64,000 bases of DNA from assembly GCA_030549495.1 (NCBI GenBank), contig JAUIRK010000106.1:763001-827000 (forward strand), in the 5' to 3' direction. This stretch comes from Nectonema munidae. Lineage: Eukaryota; Nematomorpha; Nectonematoida; Nectonematidae. The notes beneath the pieces are model-generated. The model searched no databases. It was not told the origin of the DNA and saw nothing but the letters and a program-made list of their open reading frames with translations. The position numbers were made by a program, and so were the translations under genes. Positions 23,411-34,389 of the stretch are shown here, one piece after another. Within the stretch, counting starts at the first letter, position 1; every line of letters starts with the position of its first letter.

Positions 23411-23588
23411 ATGTGTGTAAGTTACAATCTGTGTTGAGGTCTTGCGACTTAAGTATGTCTTGTGGTTAGGAACAAATTCAATTAAAGATATACGTGTGTA
23501 AATCCATGTGTAAGTTATAATCTGTGTTAACAAGGTCTTGCGACTTAAGTATGTCTTGTGGTTAGGAACAAATTCAATTAAAGATATT
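23411..23588. repeat. Tandem duplication, about 93-97-base period
   Basis: The block GTGTAAGTTACAATCTGTGT through GGTCTTGCGACTTAAGTATG to CAAATTCAATTAAAGATAT occurs twice in a row. The second copy has a 4-base insertion. Confidence 0.9.
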
Positions 23589-24898
23589 TTGTTAAAATAG
23601 CCAACAACATTATTTTTACACCTAATGTTACAAACACCTTCAACAAATAAAACAAAATTTGCTTGAATTTTATCGTATACTTAACGATATATTTTAGATG
23701 AAACAATGTATTTTGTTGTTATATGATTCATTGAAATTCAGCAACTTTATGCATGATCATGTTACACTTTACACAATCAGGCAATGGCTATAACCACATG
23801 GGTTTGAAGTTTAAATCCTTAATTACAGTAGTCTTGAACCAAACGCGTAAACAATCCGTAAACAAACAATGAAACAAGAGCTTCTCTGCACCGTTCTAAA
23901 TTATAGGAAAATTCCCCACACCCAGGAATATTTCCACACCAGAAATTTTTTACTATTTCAGGTAAACTGAAAGGCAAATAAATATAAAAGATAGATAGTT
24001 CTTTTTAAGAAAGTGGGGCTAATACCCAATGCTCCTCTCCCTCTTAGATACCGCACTGCCTACACCTATGATTCAAGCGCATGTTCAAAACACGGGGGTT
24101 AATCCCTTCGTATAGAGCTTTAATGTTCACAAACGTATGTGAAAATATATATTTGTGTACGTTTATGTAAAATATTTTGTATAGTTGTTATTATCAGCTA
24201 CACCCTAGGATTGCTGGGAAAATAACGGTAAAACTGATTATATTATTGTTAATAATTTCGTTTGAACTCATAAAAGATATGTCAAAATCAGAAGTATTTA
24301 TCCTTATAACTAAAAATTCAATTTAGTGTTTGATAACTTTCTGTGTATCAACGTTTTCTATTGTATTCATAAAGTAAGGCAAATTCAACAAAAAACTTAC
24401 TTGCAATTACTTTTACTAAATTTAAATCGCATGTCTTCAGTGAAAAAAGTTGATAATTTTCAAAATATTACAAATAAGTTTTAGCTTCAGATGAAGTCCA
24501 TATAACGTGTCTGATATTTTAGCATCTGATTCTTCTTCAAGAATTAGTTACTGTTTCCCAAATGTATTTCATATTGTCCGATGAAAGCAGTCATCATCAA
24601 AATTAGATGTGAACTTAGACAATCTAGTCAGTTTTAATAGATTCTTCAAAAATAATTAAAGCTTTGTTCGGATTCCATTACTTTCTAACAACAAATGCCT
24701 TTTCAAAAAACTTTATAAAGCAAAAAAATTAATTAGAAGTTATATGAGCTAAGATTGAAGGCGAAATATTTTGTTAAAAGTCTGTTCTAGAAGCCATTGA
24801 AAAAATAAAAAGGCTTTTTGTTGATATTTATGACTAAAGAATAAAAATCTTAAATAATATAACTAAAATCATACATATCTTAAGAAAAAATATCAAAC
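23589..24898. other. Region 3' of MYG1
   Basis: AT-rich sequence downstream of MYG1. No coding signal or repeat that I can support. Confidence 0.4.
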
Positions 24899-24904
24899 TT
24901 TATT
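24899..24904 (-). promoter_or_regulatory. MYG1 polyadenylation signal
   Basis: AATAAA on the minus strand overlaps the MYG1 stop codon (TTAAATAAAG), so the 3' UTR could be very short. Confidence 0.6.
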
Positions 24905-25914
24905 TAACATAATTGTTTTATGCAACTTCTCGCCATGCACAACGCTCCTTCTTTACTTTTATTGCCACCAATAAATCCAGAAGAATGAACAAATATACAA
25001 TCCTTTATTTGCGCCACTTGAGAGAGCTCTTCATCTCTCAAGCCTCTCCACTTCTCAAACAAGCTCAGTCTATTTTCGAACGAATCTTCATTTTTGGGCA
25101 CACACTGCACGCGCCAGCTATCTATAGTATCTTCAAATACGACAAACTTGACAGTCCCTTCAAGATTAAACCTTTTTTCAAGTTTGAAGATATGGGTTTT
25201 CCAAGGCAAACCTCCATCAAGTACAATAATTTCTCCACTTTCATCTGTTGTATACCTATTTTTGATAGCTTGAGAAATAGCATTGTAAGCAGAAAGCCAC
25301 ACCCCATCAAGATATGTAACGATATCCAAAAATTCGGTACCAGCTATCTCCAAGGCTTTTGTAAAAGCTGTATTAAAATCTTCATTAGATGGATTTTTAT
25401 TTTGAGGATTTATTCGTTTGATTCGATTCGATAAATTGGTGTTGATAGAGTATAGAGGTGGACATTTTGAATGACAAATAGAAACGCCATTATCAATAGC
25501 ATCTATTTCTTTTATTAAAAAATCGTAAACAGCATCATATAACATATCAGTCGATTCTTTACTTAATTCTTTCTTTAAAACACTTTGAATAATGAGCTCG
25601 CCAAAATGTGCCCAAACTAAACCAACACTACTCAACTTAATTTCATTGCTATCCTTTTCTGAACGAATTGATTTTAGAGTAAAATTAAAGGTTTTTTGAT
25701 GGTGATCAAAACGTAAATTTTGAGGAATATATTCATTTCCAACATCAACTAAGATATCACAAGTTTTCAGCACATCCATATCTCTACTTCTTATAATTTC
25801 TGCTGTTTTACAACTTGGTAAAAGCTTAAGCAAAAAGCAAGCCATAACATCATCACAATGAAAACGACCAGAATGAGTGCCAATCTTTTTTACTTCTTTT
25901 ATCAAGCAAGACAT
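24904..25914 (-). CDS. MYG1: MYG1 exonuclease (UPF0160/DHH-type), intact single exon
   Basis: A 336-residue protein of the MYG1 family, 3'-5' RNA exonucleases reported to process RNA in the nucleus and mitochondria. Family motifs are in place: IGTHSGRFHCDD at residues 11-22, LVDVGNE near 55-61, the metal-binding DHH at 70-72, and EIDAIDNG near 136-143. The C-terminal half (WRGLRDEEL, FIHSSGF-type block VHSSGFIGGNKSKEGAL) is also typical. The length fits yeast MYG1 (338 aa); human, with its targeting peptide, is 376 aa. The start chosen is the ATG at 25914; the frame stays open upstream but has no better ATG. An acceptor-like CTTTTTTAAG lies just upstream, so a 5' exon is possible. There are no internal stops. 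The lack of introns could reflect the lineage or an old retrocopy. Confidence 0.93.
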   Translation of the reverse strand: MSCLIKEVKKIGTHSGRFHCDDVMACFLLKLLPSCKTAEIIRSRDMDVLKTCDILVDVGNEYIPQNLRFDHHQKTFNFTLKSIRSEKDSNEIKLSSVGLVWAHFGELIIQSVLKKELSKESTDMLYDAVYDFLIKEIDAIDNGVSICHSKCPPLYSINTNLSNRIKRINPQNKNPSNEDFNTAFTKALEIAGTEFLDIVTYLDGVWLSAYNAISQAIKNRYTTDESGEIIVLDGGLPWKTHIFKLEKRFNLEGTVKFVVFEDTIDSWRVQCVPKNEDSFENRLSLFEKWRGLRDEELSQVAQIKDCIFVHSSGFIGGNKSKEGALCMARSCIKQLC

Positions 25915-26730
25915 ATACGGATGAACTTTGTCCTTAAAAAAGTGAATCAGACATATATTTATGATAAATAAGTTATGGATACAAAAGTAAATATATAAGT
26001 CATGGTTGGCATTTTTAGGATCCAAAACGACTAATAAAAATTATATATAGCTAAATGGAGTGTGACTTTTTACAGAATCTTCTAAAAACTTTCTGAATCA
26101 ATAGAAATAAAGCTGACTTATATATGACTTATGAGTAAATATTTTATTTATTTATAATTTAATCAAAATTACAAACAAAAAATAATATTCGCTCAAACCC
26201 GATATTATATTGGGATCAGTGTTAAAAAGTTTAGGAAATCTTCAGGAGGATTTTTGGATGTGAAAATTAGCGGCCCAAAATCGCTACCAAGTTTCACATC
26301 CATAAATTTTAGCGGAGTGTGATTGGTTGGCACTCAAATATTCCAAATTGCATCGCTACATAAACTAAAGGTGCATAAAAATAAGGATGCAATCTGACTT
26401 ATGAAAAGGCAAAATAAAAATTTTAAAATTCTAAAGTAATAACTTTTCTAATTAAAACTGTTTTTTGCTTATGTAGGGAGGCAAACGTGATTTTTCATAA
26501 TTTCTTTGTTATACACATTATTATAATCAGTTAAGTTGATACCTTTTTCCATTTTATATCATTTCCTCTTTATATTTAAAAGTATTTGATAAACAGAAAT
26601 AAAGGAGTAACATCTACTCCGATGTAAATGCCTCCCTGATTTTATATATTTTCTTTCATATACACATTTGAAAATGAAAATGTAAAAAATCAAAATAAAA
26701 ATGCCCCCTTAAATTTTTATTATCAATTAT
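25915..26730. other. MYG1 upstream region
   Basis: Expected to hold the MYG1 promoter and perhaps a 5' exon. No core promoter motif could be placed. Otherwise AT-rich. Confidence 0.4.
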
Positions 26731-26738
26731 ATAGGAGC

Positions 26739-26870
26739 TCAATGGTTGTTAGGCTGTACCTCTCAGCTTAACAGTTGAAGGTGAGGAAAACAAATTCACA
26801 AAAATTGTGATTAACCATCTTAAGCATATAGCCTTACGACTGAAAGTGCTTTGATATCTCCAACCAACCA
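26739..26870 (+). mobile_element. tRNA-derived SINE, family 2, with target duplication
   Basis: The head TCAATGGTTGTTAGGCTGTA matches the copy at 35138; the B-box part is deleted. The 3' end reads GCATATAGCCTTACGAC, GAAAGTGCTTTGATATCTCC, AACCAACCA. An 8-base direct repeat ATAGGAGC flanks it (26731-26738 and 26871-26878). Confidence 0.85.
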
Positions 26871-27070
26871 ATAGGAGCGTGAATGCTTCCTAAAATTTAT
26901 ATCATTTTTTCTATATACATAGTTATATCCCAGTTTCAATTGTGTCTTCAAACAACTGGGAAGTTTAGACTATCTTTAAATCTTGCGAAAATTAGTACAG
27001 GCAAAATAATCATAAACGCAATCTAAAAGTAATACACACTTTTCAAATGCCTCTTAACATGTAACCTTTT

Positions 27071-27229
27071 TGGCGTGAGTAAGGTTGGTTGGGTACTGGG
27101 TTTCGATAACTCAAGGATAACTCTTGGGTTCGATCCCCCATCAAGCCTGCTTTCCTCATAGTTCGATACAGGCGGCGCAATTGTGCCTTCTCGATGAAAA
27201 CACTCTACGGTACCTTTACCTTACCTTTC
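27071..27229 (+). mobile_element. tRNA-derived SINE, family 1
   Basis: GGCGTGAGTAAGGTTGGTTG (A-box region), TTGGGTTCGATCCCCC (B box), CATAGTTCGATACAGGCGGC, GATGAAAACACTCTACGGTA, and the tail ACCTTTACCTTACCTTT. One of the better preserved copies. Confidence 0.88.
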
Positions 27230-28768
27230 AAGGTTATATATTATATGCATGCATATACATATTTTTGTAAGCATATTTGTGCATAGATTTTATTTTATGT
27301 CTGTTTTATTGTCGTTATCATTATTTACCAGATTATACTTATTTATATTTTGTGTATCTATGAAAACCCATGCTTATTTTATTTTTCACTTAGCTCTTAA
27401 ACACTTCGATTTACATAAGATAAGATAAGACTTTATTCATGTTTGAAAATGAAGTGAACTAAACTTTCGTTTATGTGTTCACATGGGAAAAAAATCCCTC
27501 ATCCGTTCAGCGGAGAAGTATAAATGAGTTGAAATAAGAAGCATGAAAGGATGATAGATTCAAAAAAACCCATAGGTAAACAAAATGAAAAATAAAATAA
27601 AACAGAATAATTTCAAGTTAGATACACACAGTCATAAAACATCATTTGATAGTTAAATTCCATTCTTCAAGCATAGGAAGCATATCTGGATGTAGAAGAG
27701 TTGATGAGTGGATATATGAAGAAAAAAAAAGCGGCGAGATTCTAAAAAAAAAATACAAAGAAGAGGAAGCAAAAGAAAATCCAAAAATATTTAAAAAAAA
27801 TGTTTCAAATGAAATCAGCATAAGAAGGAAAAGAACTAACGAAACATATTATAATTATTAACTTTGTTTTGAATAAAAAACTCACTTCTATTTTGAGATA
27901 ATAGACTATCTAAATGCATGATGAGTTTATGAAAAGCTATAAATCTATAAATTTTTTATCTTCATGATCATTCCTAATAGATGAGTGTATAATAATAGCG
28001 GACATGAAAAATGATCAGTTTGTTTTCACTTTGATGCCATCATAAATATCCGAGCAATTATCCGTAGTTATAGTGCGATCGGAAGCTGAGAGTGGAAGTA
28101 CAATGTGGGATAACAATGGTGGTGCATTCATTCAAAAATAATTCTTTTATAATAAATTATGAAAATTATAAAAAAAAAACTTCGCCCCCAGGAAAATTTT
28201 GAGGATATGCGCGCCTGATAATACTTCCTTTATTTCAATTTCAAACAGAAATCCAAGATGTGGCTGGAGCTTTAGAAATTCTTCAACATTGTCAAATATG
28301 AATCACATTCACTATATGGAGGTACATTCTTCTGCCCATTTGTTTGAAAAAGCGAAAGGAAGAAATCAAATAATTTTATTTTGTGAATTAATTTTGATTC
28401 TTTTCAGAATAATTCTCACTAGATTCTCATTACTTAAATGAGTTCTCAATCTTAAGCATTGTTGAAGAATTAGATCAACTTCGAATTGAGCTGATAAACA
28501 TCTGATTTTGAGCTTACATCGAATATTGAGCAAAAAATCACCATTATTTATAGCTTGATAAATCTCGATAATAAGAAAATGAAAACAAGTTCAATATAAT
28601 GAATATTAGATTCTATGTAGTTTAGATTAGAACATATCTAGAATCATAGATAATAACTAGTTAACATCTAGGCCCCTTCGAAATAATTTAGTTGTAGATA
28701 TAAAAGTTCTAGATAATTAGCTTTTCCATGCTTTACCCGCAAATAGGGTAACTTGTGTTGTAAAGCTT
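27230..28768. other. Intergenic, no assigned gene
   Basis: AT-rich. A short open minus-strand stretch near 28175-28300 has reasonable codon content but no recognised domain. Nothing else is supportable. Confidence 0.4.
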
Positions 28769-28862
28769 ATGCAAATAAGGCGTGTGCACAATTTTCCCTC
28801 AGCCACAGTGCAAAATTGTTTCCTTCTTCCAAAGTGCATGCAAATTAAAGAAGAATTTGCAT
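28769..28862. promoter_or_regulatory. Cluster of three octamer (POU-type) motifs
   Basis: The octamer ATGCAAAT occurs at 28769-28776 and 28838-28845, and its complement ATTTGCAT at 28855-28862, three exact copies in 94 bases. POU-domain factors bind this sequence. Regulatory function is inferred only from clustering; no nearby transcription start was identified. Confidence 0.3.
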
Positions 28863-28973
28863 GAAGTCCTATCAAGTCAATGGAAATAAAAAAAGGACCC
28901 GCCTAACTCAATAGGCCTACCCTACTTTTTCTCTTTGATTACATTTAGATATTAATTAAATGATTCTTTTTAA

Positions 28974-29106
28974 CCCATTAAGTACCATGGAAATCAGACG
29001 ATATCTAAAAAACGCAGACGATTTATATTCAGAGTCATTGAAAAAAGCAGACGAAAAGATGAAATTACTTATGTTCCCAAATGGGAGCAGCTTTGGGACT
29101 TAAGGG
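28974..29106. mobile_element. piggyBac-type MITE
   Basis: 133 bases between TTAA target repeats (28970-28973 and 29107-29110). Ends are CCCATTAAGTACC and, inverted, CCCTTAAGTCCC. It holds two CAGACGA blocks and a GTTCCCAAATGGGAGC hairpin, both shared with the copy at 34284. It has no coding capacity. Confidence 0.85.
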
Positions 29107-29639
29107 TTAAGGAAAATTTACTAAAATAATTATCTTTTTTAACATACAAGTGAAGTAAATATGGAAACGAAGCTTTATTGTTTTAAGATCTTTTTCGTAA
29201 AAATCTGTTAGGTTACAGATGATCGTTCAATAGTACTCGAAACTTTAATAGTGGCGAACGATAATTGGTGAGGTTTGTGGAGTCGCACCTTATGAAAAGG
29301 AGCCGGAGTCGTAATATTATTGGGACTCCTCAATTTATAGTTATAAAGAAATTCAGAGACTCTTTTTAGTGTGTAACGTTACAAAAACGCGACAAGTGTT
29401 TATCATATCTGTATTAACAACGAAATTTGGTCATTTTTATCTGTATAAAATTAAAACTTTAGAAGTTTGGAGATTAAAATACGAGAATATAAAAAAACGA
29501 GTTTATTAAACAAGTAAAAACAAATGGTGTATTAGAAAACGGAAATAATAACTTATACAAAATTAAAAATAACATGGTAAGAGAATGTTTTAGGTAAAAC
29601 TAAGTTTTTAAAAAAGAAAAATAGGGTAACTTGGTTTTG

Positions 29640-30440
29640 GAGTAAAGAGGTTAAGGAATGTATAGATATAAAAAGAATCGATAAAGTTGAAGGACCTTTG
29701 AAATGTGTCTCTTGATGAAGTCATTTGTGCTTTTGACCAAATGAAACCAAATAAATCAGCTGGATATAGCGGATGTTGTTTAGAAATGTTAGTTATTTAA
29801 ATATGAAATCGCTGAAGTTTTAAAAGTCATAGTTCAAAATATATTTGACGGAGTTTCTATTCCAAAAACCTGGAATAAAAGTTTATTAACGCTATTTTTA
29901 TTATTAGACAGCTTATCGAAAAGAGAGCAAGAAATGGGCCTAGTCTGTATCTTGCTTTTATAAACCTGGAGAAAGCTTTTGACTGCGTTTCTAGAAGTCT
30001 CATGGAGTGGTCTTTGAGAAGAAAAGGGGTAAATGAAAGACTAGTGAGAGCCAGTATGGCCTTGTACAAAAGCGAAGACACTTTTATAAAAATTAATAAT
30101 TCAATTTCTATAAAGTTTAGAAATAAAAGAGGTTAATCGTGGTTTGGGCATTTAAATAGAAGCCCTTCCGGTGATCTAATTAATATCATTATTGATGAAA
30201 TTCTTAAGGATTTAATTAAAGAAGATAAAGTAGTGACATTTAAGCAGTGATATAGTACCAATAGGATGATCTTCGGATAGAATTAAGTCAAAAAAGACAT
30301 GAGCTAATGGCATGAGACATTAGCGAGAAAATAGGGTTGAATGGAGACGCAAAATACTGAGCAAATCAGTCTAATTTGGTTGAAAATTAGCGATAGTGGG
30401 TACTGGAACATAGTGCTAAACTTAGATCCATGTGGAACGT
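29640..30440 (+). mobile_element. LINE D remnant, reverse transcriptase
   Basis: Decayed non-LTR retrotransposon. It shows SLDEVICAFDQMKPNKSAGY near 29705, then LIEKRARNGPSLYLAFINLE and KAFDCVSRSLMEW with the first catalytic Asp region (F-x-D-x-E-K-A-F-D pattern, here INLEKAFD), then GVNERLVRASMALYKSEDT. A C-terminal WFGHLNRSPSGDL block follows near 30150. Several stops and frame shifts. No 5' end or ORF1 seen. Confidence 0.75.
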
Positions 30441-30814
30441 TAGCCGTAAAATTGAGTTATATTATAGTCTATTCAACCCTTGTGTATTTTGCAATAAGTG
30501 GGTACATAAAAAAGGCTGAAACATTCAAGGGCAAATGTAGGAATTGTATCTTTAGGTTAAAATTAAAGGTTTTTGTAAAGGAGTAAAATTAGTGTCTGAG
30601 TTTAATGTATAGCGGCCAAATTGGGCTTTAAGAATTGTATTGTTTTTCTTAGAAAAATAGACTATACACCACAGATTTGAAAATCTTGTTGAAGAATCAT
30701 GTGCAAGAATGAATTTAAACGATAAAATAAGTAATGAAATAGTTAAATAAATTATGCTCAAGTAAATGGAATAAATAACTTTTTGCTTGACCATTAGAAT
30801 AAAAATGTTTAAAA

Positions 30815-31060
30815 TTTGGATTTGGGCATGTAAATAGAAGACCTTCCGGTGATCTAAAATTCAAAGAAGCTTATAAAAATCAAACTTTAGGTTAAAGTAA
30901 AGGCAGGCCAAAGATGACATGGATAGAAAAAGTCAAAAAAGACATGAGCAAAAGACATTTAGCATTAGGGATGAATGGAGACGCAAAATAATGAGAAATC
31001 AGTTTAATTTTGTCTAAAATGCCATAGTGGTAAAAATCGGCTAAACTTCAGAGTGCTGGG
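30815..31060 (+). mobile_element. LINE D, second 3'-terminal fragment
   Basis: Repeats the C-terminal block of the element just upstream: FGHVNRRPSGDL, then GRPKMTWIEKVKKDMSKRHL. The motif is typical of the C-terminus of this LINE group. It follows the first copy in the same orientation. Confidence 0.7.
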
Positions 31061-32700
31061 AACATTAGTTTTAAAATTGATTATATTATTTTATTCAATA
31101 CCCTAAAGATATTTTTAATTAACCAGCGGAAAAAATCAACATAAAATGAAAAACTTGAAATAGCAATACAAAAATTTGATTATATGCTAAAATTAGTTTT
31201 TACACCCGAAAAACTAAGTTTATGAGTTAAAAATTATTTAGAAACTTTCAATCCATAGTTTATGAATTTAATTGTTTTGTCAGTTAGATTAAAGAGTTTC
31301 ATAAATAGATCAAATGTCTGTTTACCAAGTAATATTATAAATTTTTAAGATTTAATTTTAAAAATAAAAAAAAGATCGTTTTACGTATTCTTTGCCCTCC
31401 AATGCTTCAAATATTTAGATTTTAAAATTTATTTTTAAATAAAACTTAATTTTAAGATTTACTGTAGTTTTTTTATCAAGTGAATCATTTATACTTCATA
31501 AAAAACTTAATCCTAAATAGCATGGGTAAGAAAGTTAGAGTATAAGTTTAAGTTCCAGATGATCCTGGGTTTTAACTTAATCTCTGTTAATTATTTTATA
31601 GTTTGGCATCAATGGTACATTATCGCCTTGTTAATAAAAATACATTTAACTAAATCTTTTTTTCTAAATGAAGTCAAAATGATTCATTATTAACTAATGT
31701 ACATTATAAACACATGGAAAAAGAATGTATAAGTGTAAATTTTGTGTCCTAAATTTTTGAGCTATGTTTTAAATCAAAATACCAATGTTGAGTTAGAAAA
31801 ATTGATTGTTGAGTTATTAGAACTCTCGAATGTTTCATGCATGCAAATACACTAGGTACAATTAATAAAAAATAATTTTGAGTGATTTGGCTCAAGCTTG
31901 TGATCTTATTCATTCTAAGATTGAAGTTTAAAAAAAAAAAATTTGGATTCAACTTTTCAAGAAACATATAAATATTCCCAAATATTATTTAAGGGAAAAT
32001 ATAAAGAGTCGAAGAAATAATTCTTACCAAAAAATTGGTTGATTACTCATTAAATTTACATTTTTCTAATTTTGAACAAAACGGTTTTGACGATAAGCTT
32101 CGTTTGAAAAGAATTTTGTATAACTCTCTCGATACTGTTATCAATGAAACAACAAATAGGTTTCAAACTATATAATATAAATTTGTTTCAATCATTTAAC
32201 TTTTTCATACCTAAATCTCCTAATTTTTTGGATCTATTTGAGCTAAAGCCAATTTCTGATTTGATTGATTCGAAAACAGACTTTAAACTTTTCAAATCTC
32301 AATGCGAAGTAGTTTTAAAATTGTATATACTCAGCTTATAAAAACATTTTTTTGGTAATTAAAAATTTTTTAAAAAACAAACTTAATGATATTTGATAGT
32401 TCAAAAATTAGCGCAGCAATGAAGCACCCTTAAAATTTTTGCCTAACACGGCAATTGGGCAGAGGTATTTTCACTCTCTGTAACGAACTTTTTCGTTCTT
32501 CAAAAACTTAAATAATAGGGAATTCATTAAAACAATATATTCTTCATTAATAACGAAATAATAATTTTATATTGAACATATCAATAAAGTAATAAATAAG
32601 TAGTGGTGTCGGCTCTAAAAAGTGCCTTAGTGTTATATACACAAGGTTTAATATACACACGAGAAAAAAACAGAGAAATAGCAATATTGTGTAAGTGTCA
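31061..32700. other. Intergenic, with one arm of a long inverted repeat
   Basis: AT-rich. Bases 31374-31422 are an inverted, nearly exact copy of 32872-32920. No gene is supportable. Confidence 0.5.
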
Positions 32701-32777
32701 TGACCAATTGAGTGCTGACTCCTTGGGTCTATCCCTTTCTAGGGAACTTTCTGTGTTTTATTAGCATTTACGGTATT

Positions 32778-33029
32778 GCGAAGCTGCGATTTGAGCCGGA
32801 TCCCAAAAAGTAATCGTGCTCCATTGTACGCACATCCTGGCTTAGGTAACTTGTTCCGTGCGAGGAGAGAATCTGAATATTTGAAGCATTGGAGGGCAAA
32901 GAATACGAAAAACGATTTATCAACATTTTACAAGAATTTTTCTTTGAAGATGACGAATCAGAAGTGCCACCAGCCTTTCTGGAGTTTTCCATCCAGAAGT
33001 TTGGGCGAGTTGTGGATAATAGCGTTTGA
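32778..33029 (+). pseudogene. Unassigned coding-like segment, decayed
   Basis: The base composition is more balanced than its surroundings. One frame reads KLRFEPDPKK, a stop, SCSIVRTSWLR, a stop, LVPCEERI, a stop, then a 48-codon open run beginning IFEALEGKEYEKRF and passing EVPPAFLEFSIQKFGRVVDN to a stop at 33027-33029. The text looks protein-like throughout, but I do not recognise the family. The start of the open run is the part duplicated in inverse orientation at 31374-31422. It may be a dead gene piece or part of a transposon. Confidence 0.4.
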
Positions 33030-33044
33030 TCCTAACTTCTACTG

Positions 33045-33514
33045 AGTAGTGGCAACGCTTTTGTTAGTGGGTACTTTTTTTTGTCTTCTTCTCACTGGCA
33101 TGGAAGATTTTCTAAATAAATAATGAAGAAATCATCATTCTTTAATTAACCATTAAAAGAAACAATTTAAAAAACCTAAAAAGAGCATTAATTTCATTTA
33201 ATAGAAATTTCATGTAAAATGTTAGCCAAAATTATTTCAATTTCTTAATTAAAGGTTACTTTTGCAATATTTTCATATCAGGAGTATTCTTTTAATAAAA
33301 AAAGATTTAATAACTGATTTTCAATAAAGCCCTTTATTTTGGGGTTAGTTTTTACAAAAAGAATAGTTTTTCTAATTATTACGTGAAATGTTATGAGGAA
33401 ATTAACCCAAATATTCATATGTAATTACACTATACAAATCTTTATGGAAAAATGGAGGATTTTGGCATATTAAGGATTTTCTCCCTATAGCAAGATAGGC
33501 TGTTATCATTTACT
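33045..33514. other. Intergenic
   Basis: AT-rich sequence without a supportable feature. Confidence 0.4.
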
Positions 33515-33618
33515 TTAAATATAGAACTTTTTGTGACAAGCACACTTCTCTTGAAATTTATTCTTGAAAAAAACTTTCCTTTTTAAAATAAAGCATACAT
33601 TTTCTTTGCATTCTAAAG

Positions 33619-34020
33619 CAGGGGCGGACAACCTCTGGCCCGCGAAGGCTTATCGTCCGGCCTGAAACCCTGTTAGGCTTTATTATTGTAATCTGGCTTG
33701 CGACCTCCCAGTAAAAATAGAGAAGAAATTCCAATAAATTTTAAGTTTTCAAATAAATAAATTTCCTCAACCATCGAGCCAGACATGGAAATACTTCTTC
33801 ATGGCAAACAGCACCAGCAGTCTCATTGATTTGTAGAGTGTTCAATGCTATTTTTGTACCATTTATTCATGTATTATACTTTTTTTCAATCAATGTATTA
33901 TACAAAATCAATGATAAATTGAGGTTATAGTAATTCTGAGATTTGGTTTTTCATTCCGGCCCACGATATCCTTCCAAAAGTCTCATCTGGCCCTTACTCT
34001 GAAAAGGTTACCCGCCCCTA
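33619..34020. mobile_element. Non-autonomous hAT element (402-base MITE)
   Basis: The left end is CAGGGGCGGACAACCTCTGG; the right end, inverted, reads TAGGGGCGGGTAACCTTTTC. An 8-base target duplication flanks it: TTCTAAAG (33611-33618) and TACTAAAG (34021-34028), differing at one base. No coding capacity. It lies in the unknown reading frame above. Confidence 0.92.
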
Positions 34021-34283
34021 TACTAAAGGAACTTGGTCCAAAAAATTTACAGAAATAATTACAAAATCAAGCCAAGTTTTCATTGTTAAAAAATTAGAAA
34101 TTTTTATGAAAGGAGAGTCTTTTTTAAGAGTAGAAAATTTTGAAGTATAAGATAAAAAAATATTGTTATCATTTACAAATAATACACAACATTGTGGAGA
34201 AAGTGTTGAAGGAAGTAAAATCTTTGAAGATTGATCATATGAGCAATCACTCATAAATTTATCCGTTGCACTCACTACGTTAA

Positions 34284-34389
34284 CCCATTTAGGACTAAGC
34301 AAAGCAGACGACTTTAGTAATTCCTCTTTTTTTCGATTTAAATTAGGAATTCGTCTGCGTTCCCTTTGGGAACATTGCTCGTAAATGGG
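34284..34389. mobile_element. piggyBac-type MITE, complete
   Basis: 106 bases between TTAA repeats (34280-34283 and 34390-34393). The termini CCCATTTAGGAC and, inverted, CCCATTTACGAG fit the CCC...GGG ends of piggyBac-type elements. Internal GCAGACGA and TCGTCTGC arms and the GTTCCCTTTGGGAAC hairpin are shared with copies at 28974 and 700. Confidence 0.92.

Noticed and set aside
28060-28300. Minus-strand coding-like stretch (FLKLQPHLGFLFEIEIKEVL) as a host exon
   Set aside because: No acceptor/donor pair and no recognised domain; could be chance or a decayed repeat.
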